Below, piece after piece: positions 1 through 10,200 of a stretch of 64,000 nt of DNA. The first letter of the stretch is position 1. The number at the start of each line of letters is the position of its first letter. Both the position numbers and the translations under genes were made by a program. The stretch is from NCBI GenBank assembly GCA_017165825.1, contig CM029366.1, forward strand, positions 26,539,862-26,603,861, read 5' to 3'. A model generated the notes under the pieces. It was given only the letters and a program-made list of their open reading frames with translations. It did not search any database and was not told the DNA's origin. This stretch comes from Hepsetus odoe (taxonomy: Eukaryota; Chordata; Actinopteri; Characiformes; Hepsetidae).

Positions 1-672
1 CTTTTTTTCCGAAAGCCCCCATTTCTCCACTTCAGTAAAACCACAGAGCTGCAGTGCACTGTGTGACCATGCAGATGACTAACTGCCCAACACGTTGCGT
101 AGCGACAGGGAAGTAGGGGTTGTGCTGGCCGTCCCTTCTAATGGGAACTCAGCCAGCCTTTTCCTGGGGGACACCAAGCCAGAGGCGATACATAACACAG
201 CCAGGACATAGACCTAAATCCCAGCTGTATGATGCACCACTGCACCGCTAACCAGCTTTTACTGGGTGTTCCCTCAGGGGGATCCGTTTTATCTTTAGCC
301 TCTCCTGAGACTCTGCGCATGTGCTTTGATCAGTAGAGGATTAGAGAAAATCTATGAGAACAGCTCATAGTGGGCTAATTGGGTTCAGTGGAGAGAGAGA
401 GAGGCAGGCAAATAGAAAGGAGAGAAAGAATAAAAGAACAGAGTGAAGATCTTGGGGAAGGAAAAAGAAAGAGAATGAGTATCTAGATAAAGGGAAAAGA
501 GAAGACACAAAGAAATAAGAGAGATGCAGTGAAAGGACAAAGAGAAAGAAAATAAGAGAGGGCAACAGAGATAAAGAGGAAAGGGCAAATAAAGGACAAA
601 TAGAAGGATAAGGAGCATCACAGAGTAGTGGTTTCATTCCCTCTTCTGTTTCCTTCAGACAGAGAGAGAGAC

Positions 673-713
<41 letters not shown>

Positions 714-1172
714 TTTGAAGTTCATTCATTCATGTGTGCTCCATTTTCTCTTGTGTGACAGTCACCCCAATCAGGCTTGGGGAATTGGTGGTGGGGTGGG
801 ATGGGCACTATGTGGGCGTTGTGTTGACAGATGGAAGCGTGGCTTGGTCATTAGGATTTTATGCATGGCTCTGCTCTCTCTGGAGCTTTCCTACACCCCT
901 TCTCTCCCTCTCCCTTTTATGTACATTTCTTCTATCCATCTTTAGTATCTCTTAGATGATGAATGCCTTTTAACTCTGCACTTTCAGTGCTCTTCCCAGT
1001 CCTTTCTAGTGTCTATTTCAGTGTGTTTTAAGGCCTTATGTTTCTTGAGGAATGTAGTTAAAAGTTAGTGCGCTGTTAATTTGAGGTTAATAAACAGATT
1101 TTGAGAGTGATTCTTATGTTAATGACAGATATATTACACATGTTCATTTTTTTTTCTTCTTTCTTCCACTAG
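1..1172. other. Left edge: presumed magi3 intron, no exon recognised
   Basis: I find no coding exon here. The next feature to the right is a magi3 exon that begins in mid-codon, so this is most likely magi3 intron. It contains a purine-rich stretch at about 395-560 and a GA microsatellite at about 660-710. Confidence 0.5.
660..710. repeat. GA microsatellite
   Basis: AGAGAG run of about 50 bp following an imperfect purine stretch. Confidence 0.95.
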
Positions 1173-1204
1173 GTCAAACTTCACCAGTAAAGAGTCTAAG
1201 ACCT
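1173..1204 (+). CDS. magi3: magi3 micro-exon
   Basis: A 32-nt exon between a TCCACTAG acceptor and a GTGAGT donor. It starts with two bases of a split codon, then encodes QTSPVKSLRP and ends in phase 0. It joins in frame to the exon at 1476. Its small size makes it the least certain exon. Confidence 0.65.
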
Positions 1205-4200
1205 GTGAGTATGAAATGATTTTGGTGAATTAGCCTAGCTATCCTGTAACAACCCAATAGTATCATAGCTTTTTCAAAGTCTCTGCTCTGCCTTATAATT
1301 TTGAGTTTGCTAACTTTTAAATAATTAGTTAATAGAAAGTAAGTTTGTTTTTGAAGTTAAAATACCAGTTTTACATTGTAAAACCTTGTACTAATAAATG
1401 ATGTATTTGTCTAAGCTGAATTACATGAATAGTCGTGTTACAGAAAGTCATTGATGAAGTCCACTTTATTAACAGAGACAGGAAATGAGTGCAAGCCTAG
1501 AGGCTCTGGACCGTTGCCATGATGTCGGAGCTTCCCAGGCACTCACCCAGTACTCAAGCACATTGCCCTGTAGCTCACCCAGACGAGAATCCACCCACCA
1601 CCACACCAAACCCAAAGCCACATTGGACAACACTTGTAAGTCTGGAGAACACATTAAGTTTACAAAGATTTAATATTAGCCTTACAATGAAGCTCCAATA
1701 TTTGTGTGTGTGTGTGTGTTTTTATATATATATATATATATATTACACAGTAGTGTGCAAAAGTTTTAGGCAGGTGTGAAAAATGCTGTAAACAAAAAAT
1801 TCCTTTCAGAAATATAAATGCTGACTATTTATTTTGATCAATTTACAAAATGCAAAGTGAGCAAACAAAAGAAAAATCTAAATCTAATCAATATTTGGTG
1901 TTACTACCTTTTGCCTTCAAATCAGCATCAGTTCTTCTAGGTACACTTGCACATGACACTTGTATGATCAACCAGTTTTACCAAACAGGTGCTGATGATC
2001 ATCAATGTCACACGGAGGTTGGTCACACCAAATATTGATTTGATTTAGATTTCTCTTTTGTTCATTCACTGCATTTTGTAGATTGATGAAAATAAACGAT
2101 TAACACTTTCATTTTTAAAGCCTTCTTTGTTTGTATTCCCTTTCTACTAAACTGTTACACAATCACTGTACTATATATATATATATATATATATATAGCC
2201 GTGGCGAGACATTTTGAGAATGACACAAATATTAATTTTCACATTTGCTGCCTCAATTTTTATGATGGCAATTTGCATAAACTCCAGGATGTTATGAAGA
2301 GTGATCGGATGAATTTGCAATTATTTGCGAAGTCCCATTTTGCCATGAAAATGAACTTAATCCCAAAAAACCAATATCCACTGAATTTCAGCATGCCACA
2401 AAAGGAACTGCTTACATCATTTTGGTGATCCTCTTGTTAACACAGGTAAGAGTGTTGAGGAAGACAAGGCTGGAGATCACTCTGTCATACTGATTGAGTT
2501 AGAATAGCAGAATGGATGCTTTTAAAGAAGGACAGTGCTTGAAATCATTGTTCTTTCTCTGTTAAACATGGTTAACTGCAAGGAAACACCTGCAGTCATC
2601 ATTGCTTTTCACAAAAAGGGCCTTATAGGTAAGGATATTGCTGCTAGTATGATTACCCCTCAATCAACCATTTATCATCAAGAACTTCAAGGAGAGAGGT
2701 TCAATTGTTGTGAAGAGGCTTCAGGGCACCAAAGAAAGTCCAGCAATTGCCAGGGCTGTTTCCTAAAGTTTACTTAGGTGACACCACCAGTACAGAGCTT
2801 GGAATGTTATCAGTCAGGACTGAGTTCATCTGCACGCACAGTGAGGAGACTTTTGGAGGATGCCCTGGTGTGAAGAAGGGCAGAAAAGAAGCCTCTTCTC
2901 TCCAAGAAAACTATCAGGACAGACTGATATTCTTCAAAAGGTACAGGGATTGGACTGCTGAGTACTGGGATAAAGTCATTTTCTCTGATGAATCCCCTTT
3001 GCAATTGTTTGGGCCATTTGGAAAAAAAGATTGCCTGGAGAAGTGTCATGCCAACAGTAAAGCATCCTGAGACCATTCATATGTGGGGTCGCTTCTCAGC
3101 CAAGGGAGTTACTCACTCACAATTTTTCTGAAAAACAGAGCCATAAATAAAGAATGGTATGAAAATTTTCTCACAGTTTGGTGAAAAACAATGCATGATG
3201 GAGCACCATGCCTGGGGGGGTAAAAAATGGGTCCACGGCCAGGAAAATCCTCAGACTTTAATTCTGTTGAGAAATTGTGGTCAGTCCTCAAGAGGCAGGT
3301 GGACAAACCAAAACCCACAAAATCTGACAAACTCCAAGCATTGATTATGCAAGAATGGGATCCATCAGTCAGGATTTGGCCCAGAAGTTGATTGACAGCA
3401 TGGGTGAATTGCAAAGGAAGGGCCAACACTGCAGCTATTGACTCTTAGCATAAACTTAATGTAATTGTCAGTTTGAAACTTATGAAATGCTTGTATTTCT
3501 ACTACAGTTACCATAGAAACATCTGCCAAAAAGATCTAAAAACAATGAAGCAGCAAAGTGTGTGAAAACCAATACTTGTGTCATTCACATATATGAATTA
3601 TTTAAAATTTGAGCACACTGAAAGTGCTCAGAAGATAAAACATTAAAATAAATCAGACACCATTAAATACAATATAAAATGTATGTTATTAAAGCAGTAA
3701 ATGTGCCAAATTAAAATGAAGATCTAAAATAATTAAATTAAAAGACAGCTTAATAAACATAGGCCATATTATACCATTTTAAATATAGACAATAAGAGTA
3801 ATAACAAAGTTAGATAAAGTCTTTGGGTGACACCAGTCAGTAGTAGAGTACTCTAGTACATTGGTGCACTAAAAGGGATTCCTAGTTTCAGGTAACCTCA
3901 GTTCAGTGGTTTCATTAATCATTTGTCAGAATGAAACAACATAAATCACCAACCTTCTACTCTTTGATTTGTACAGTTCACTTCACAGCATGACCTAAAG
4001 TACTAAAAGAACCAAAATAACATCATAAGCTAGGATGAGGAAGAACAGAGTCATACGGAGAATTGAACACTCTTCTCAGACATGTCATAACTGCGCAACT
4101 TTTCTTGTTTATCATGAATAGCAATAAGTTGACCTAAAAGTATCTGAAAAACTATTTATTACTTATATAAGTCAATTTTATACTAATGTAAAATACATTT

Positions 4201-7200
4201 CAAGTATAAGATTGTCCTTTGAATATCTTAAATCTGTCATGAAGGGATTTGAAAGTAAATGATTGTCATTGTGAAAAACAGCACAGCACACAGTGAATGA
4301 AATCAACAAAATTTTAACCCATACACACTGTGCAGCAGGGGGCAGCTATTTAAAGTGTCCGGGGAGCAGTGATGGCGATGGTACCTTGCTGAGGGCAATC
4401 TACTGGTCTGGGATTCAAACCCACAACCTTCTGACCACTAGGCCACTACTGCCCAATGTCTCATAAAAATATATTTTTTATACCAGAATAAAATAAACCC
4501 TGTAGAACATTGTAACATGACTACAGGCAGATATAGGTCTCAGCAACAACACAAATCAGATCCCATTTAACTGAGATTTGTAATATTTTAATTGATTCCT
4601 ATAATATTAAAACCTTTTATTAACTTATTGACTGTGATTAAAAGGACTTGGTTCCCTTAATGTGTTTGAAGTCAGACCATTGTGTTCTTTGTTGCCAGTG
4701 CCTCAGTATAAAGAGCTGGATGTGTTTATAAAGAGAGATCAAGAAACAGGATTCGGCTTCCGCGTGCTCGGTGGAGAAGGACCTGAACAGCCAGTGAGTG
4801 CTCTGACCACTTACCTTTGACCTTAGATTCAAGACATAATGTCCTTTTGCTTTGAAGACCTCCAGTATAGTCTGTCCCGCATGCTGAGTATATTTAAATG
4901 TATCCAATCCATTAAGCAGCATTCTTTCAGGTTCTCTAAGTGCATACTTCCTCTTTCATCAGGTATATATAGGGGCCATAATACCAAATGGAGCAGCGGA
5001 GAAAGATGGGCGTCTATGGGCAGGGGATGAGCTGATGGGCATTGATGGCATCACTGTGAAGGGCAAATCCCACAAGCAAGTGCTGGATTTGATGACCAAC
5101 GCTGCCCGCAACGGCCAGGTTTTGCTGTCTGTTCGTAGAAAGGTCATCTACAGGGGTGAGTTTGAAGAGTCTGGGGAATAAATATGCTGACGTTAACACA
5201 CAACCATAGAGTCCTAGAACACTCAACTCATGACATTGCATTGTACATTTAAAGTGAATTCTAGACTTTTTTACAACTGTAATTGAATTCAAGATTTCAT
5301 TGCCCTTGATGATGAGCACAAATGTGTCAGGTGCCATAAAATGTGTAAAATGGATCAATGGAGCACCAGTAATACTTACTGTGGTAAACGTCAAGAGCCA
5401 TGAACAAGGAATCTCCAGAGTGGAGCCCTTTAAATATTGATTTCTGAAATTTAAAAAGCACACATTTGTCACTTTGGAAAGTTGGAGACAAAGGTTTAAA
5501 AGCTAGACATACTCAACAGGTAGATACTGCCAAAGAACCTTCCATTGATTTGGCTTTCAGGGACTGCACTGAAGGGTGTACATGTTAAATTAACTACAAA
5601 TTTAGACATGACTGAGGAATCAATCAATCACAAATAGATTTACAATGATTTACAATGGCCCTGTTGAACTGAGTATAAATAGGAACTGTAGTCTTGTCTG
5701 GTTTTACTTAGTTACCAGATATGGAAAACAGTAGCTCGGTTAAACTGCTACAAACACTATATTAAATATAGGTGCATTTCTGCTAAACATGGAATGTCAT
5801 AAGTTTGGTATGCCAGTGTTTAATGTAGAACAGCCAAAAACACTGATCACGTAAATCACTTTTCGTTTAGTGCTTACAGTCCTACTGGTGATGGCAGAAA
5901 CTATCAGAGGTTAAGCACCTTGTGTACTTTTCCCTCAACTATGAAATTATTGACCCAAAATTAAGGTCTAGCTTTAAAAGTCAAGGTTCTCCATTGGCAA
6001 CCAGCTGAATTTGGAAACGAAAAAATTAATCTGAGCTTGCACGTAACAAAAAGGGTGTCCTGCACAGATGTGGCTGATGAAGATGATGATGATGCACAGA
6101 AAATGGCGCCAGTGCTGGTCAACGGTTCTCCCAGAGCCCCTCGCATTCAAGTACCAAGTGTCCTGGACCATGAATCATTCGATATCACACTCCATCGTAA
6201 AGATAATGAAGGCTTTGGCTTCGTCATCCTCACTTCAAAAAGCAAGCCCCCGCCTGGAGGCAAGTGAATAATGATGTGTCTGACAAGCAAAGCATTCTAA
6301 CTAACACTTGTATGTACACAAACACACAACCACCTACACCCCCCCCCCCCCCCTTGCAACACATGCCCAAATGCTTAGTGAGTATTCTAACCTTTCTTGA
6401 TTTCATGCTCTCTTCTAACCAAAAAAATAAAAAAAAAAGACACTGGTAATGAGGTGTCTCTATGTGTGGGTATGTCTGTGTGTTTGTGTTTCCAGTAATC
6501 CCTCATAAGATTGGTCGAATCATCGAAGGCAGTCCGACTGACCGATGTGGCCTGCTGAGCGTGGGTGACCGTATCTCTGCAGTTAATGGCCAGTCCATCA
6601 TTGAGCTCTCGCACAATGACATCGTACAGCTGATCAAAGAGGCTGGCAATACTGTCACACTCACAGTGGTTCCTGAGGATGGTGAGTCACCCCTCAGTAG
6701 TCACAATAACTGAAAAGCACACATCTGGTTGAATTTCTCTTACTTAAATTACACTTTCTACTGTCTCTTAATAAAAGCAATAAATACTGAAGTTAGGAGA
6801 AGAGGCTCACGCAGCCTCTAATTACCTAATAAATCACGTAGGTTACTGTGTTGTCATTAATCCATCACAGCTGTTCCATTTCAGATGGAATTACAATCCC
6901 CCCACTCACATTAATTCATTTGCACGATAGAACAGTATTATAACATAAACTCATTTTTGATCTTTCCATTCACTCACATATGTTTTTTGGCTGTTTTTAG
7001 AATACAAAGGCCCGCCCTCAGGAGCCAGCTCTGCCAAACAGAGTCCAGCACCTCAGCACAGGACACTTAAAACCACCACTCAGGAGGAGAGGTACCACCC
7101 ACATTTGAACCTAGACAGGACACACAGAAATCCCTGTGCATTATAGATTTATTAATAACATGTCTCTTTAATTAAAATTAAAACAAATAAAATTTAAGGC

Positions 7201-10200
7201 CTCAAATATATTTAAAGTTACTTGAGGGCCTTACACTTCTTGAACTTTTAATAGCCTGTTGTTTGGGACATTACTGAAGCTCTACTGTGCGTTAAATGCA
7301 GATATAATTTGGACATGGACGACATCAGAGATGAACTGGCATGGGCTGAATATAAAACCCTTCCTATGAGTGAGAAAGGGACTCTGTGTGTTACAGGCTC
7401 CAAACAGGCAAGTGCGAAGGCCTTGTTCTATTTTTATCAGAATCTGCAAAATACACTTCCAGCGATTTGAACAGAGAAGCAGTAATTGGTTTGTGTATGT
7501 ATGTTTCACAGGGCTGTATTCTGGTAGAGTTAGAGCGCGGCTCTCGTGGCTTCGGCTTTAGCCTAAGAGGAGGGACAGAGTATAATATGGGGCTCTATAT
7601 CCTGAGATTGGCTGAGGATGGTCCAGCCCTTCTGGATGGCAGAATTCAAGTCAGTATATCTCAGAATGTTTTGTCATCGCTTCAAGAGATGAGGAAAAGC
7701 ACTTTTTGATTTGTCAGTACTGTGAAACTATGGCTGCAATAATATGAAATGAAATCAATAAGTATTTATCATTTTATTGTATCCATACTATAAACAGAAC
7801 ACCTCTAAGAAACATTTATCAGTTTATTGTTTTTTAATAGCTTTATATCTCAGGCTATTGGGGTGATTTTGAAGGTCGGGCTCTGTTTGGCTTCCTTCCA
7901 TATTTGTTAGTTAGTACACACAATATGCGCATGTAAAACACAGCCTTACAGTAATCCTTCATCCAAGGAAGGTTTTTCCTAGTCAGTTTAGTTGTCCTCT
8001 CCAGCTGCATATGCTCATTATCATTAAGATCTGTTCTGTTAAACCTGTAGACTACAAAACATTGTATATGTCCTGCTGACCTGTTGCTTCTACTTCACAA
8101 CAGGAATTTTACAAGGTTTTGTTCTGACAGTATGCTTATATCTTCGGAAAAGAAACTGGAGAATGAGAAAGTGTAATTAATCTTGTTCCTTATGGAAATT
8201 TTCCCAGCTAAACAGCACCTGGCTTTTACAAATTCTGTAAAATTTTACTGGACAGAAGGTCTTTTTCCAACACCAGTGATATCAAATCATGTCTTTGTGT
8301 GAAATTAACTTTTTTCATTAAGACATAATTAAGGAATACATTAATCTGATGACAGATAAATGTTGATAAATAAAACATTTTAAAAAAGTATGAAATTCAC
8401 AAATATGAATTTTTGTGGTTGATCCCAATTCACGTTTCTTTACAGTCAAACTGGCAGAGGGCTGATTTTTTGAGTGGTTCAACCTCTATCAATTTTTTCC
8501 TGAAGATCACTCTGTGCTAAATAACTACATTAAAACACATTTGCACTGCAAAAAATGTGCCAGGAAAAAAATCTGATTCCAGTTGCAACCCTGCAAACCA
8601 ATGAAAAGTGGAAGAGAATACAAATAAGTGCAAGCATATATTTTAGCATGTAGTGAAATTGGCTGAAGAACAGGTGTCTCCTTAGCATAATATATATTTA
8701 AAGCATATTAGGCCAACACAGACTTGTTTTGTAAAAGAAACCTAACAGCACAGCAGGAAAGTAAAAGGTTTCCATTGTGTAGAGGTATAGAAGTGAGTGG
8801 CACTAAATACCTTAACACTGTACACAGTCCTTTTATACTGCAGTGGTGTGTGAAGAGTCAGCCTCAATGTCTGCTCCATGGGAGCTGCTTCTGGTTTCAT
8901 AAGCACTTTATGTAGCCATAAAACCCCCCCAAAAAACTATACACTTAAATTGCATCAACTCCTGCCCACTCAAAGACAAGCCCAGACCTGAGGATTACAG
9001 CATGAGTTAAAATGCAAGCAGTACCCTTTTCAGATACTCATACTACCATACCACCGCTGTGTCTGTCAAAGCTTTGAGAATGGTCCATCTTGTCGTTTGT
9101 AGCTTTTACCTCTAGAGAACTGTTACGTAGACTTCACATACCATGCCTTAAATGCTAAAGCTCAGCTCTATCATTCAGAATGAGAAGATATAGCAGTGTC
9201 TGTCTCTGTGCAAAGGTCAGTATCAGGGAGGGTCTGTAAGCAAGTTTCTTCCTCACTGATAGATGGAGGGAGTGGAAGGGAAAGGATATTACTGGTTAGT
9301 ATTATTTTTCTTGGCTCACTGGTGCATGGTGAATGTAGCCGTAGTTCAGAAAAATATTTTTGGAGGAACAGAAATGTCTCAGAATGCTGCCTTTACATGA
9401 TGTAAAGAATTATAGTTTATATCGTTAACCTGTTATGCTAAAAATGTTTATTTTGGGTTGAATATTGTCAGCCAAGTATTTCTTAATGCATTTGGCAGGC
9501 TGTTTCACATGCGGTTTTAATTTCTCAACTCTTAGGTCTCACTGTGGAACTAATTGCAGATAGAACTGAGAATGTGTAGACTATTCATTAGCAGTATCAG
9601 AAAAATGCACCGATTACAGTCCCAAAAGGGGGAAAGATTGTCACTCTTTTTTGGCTCACTGCACTCTTCCTTTGTAACGTCCTGCATCCAGTACTTTGTG
9701 TGATTTTGCTACATGCAGGTTGGAGATCAGATAGTGGAGATCAATGGGGAGCCAACACAGGGGATCAGTCACACCAGAGCTATTGAACTGATTCAGGCTG
9801 GTGGTAACAAAGTACTGCTGCTGCTGAGACCTGGGCAGGGGCTCGTGTCCGACAACAGTGAGTCTATCTGTCTGTCTCTCTGTTCGTATATCTCTATATC
9901 TGTCTCTCTCACTCTCTTTTTCTCTCGTCTGTCACTCACACAGACATACTAATACAAATTAACCATTTAATATCTTGCTTATATCTGATTACTAAATTTC
10001 TTTTTCTTTCTTTCTTTTTTACTTTCTTTCTCTCTCTCTCTAGGTAGTGTAAGTTCCTCAGCTGTGTGCTACTACCCCCAGGAGCACCATCACTAACAGT
10101 TTCTTTTCCTCTGGGCCATCTTTTTTCACTTTGGTAATTCTGTTCCTTTTATCCTCTCCTGGCTTCAACACTTCAAGGTTATATCCAAATTCACACACAT

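Noticed and set aside
5014..5472. 152-codon minus-strand frame
   Set aside because: Antisense to the PDZ-a exon at 4963-5155 and its intron.
8724..8915. Identical 63-codon frames here and at 11114-11305
   Set aside because: They are identical only because the DNA is duplicated. No start context, no domain, and they lie within an intron.
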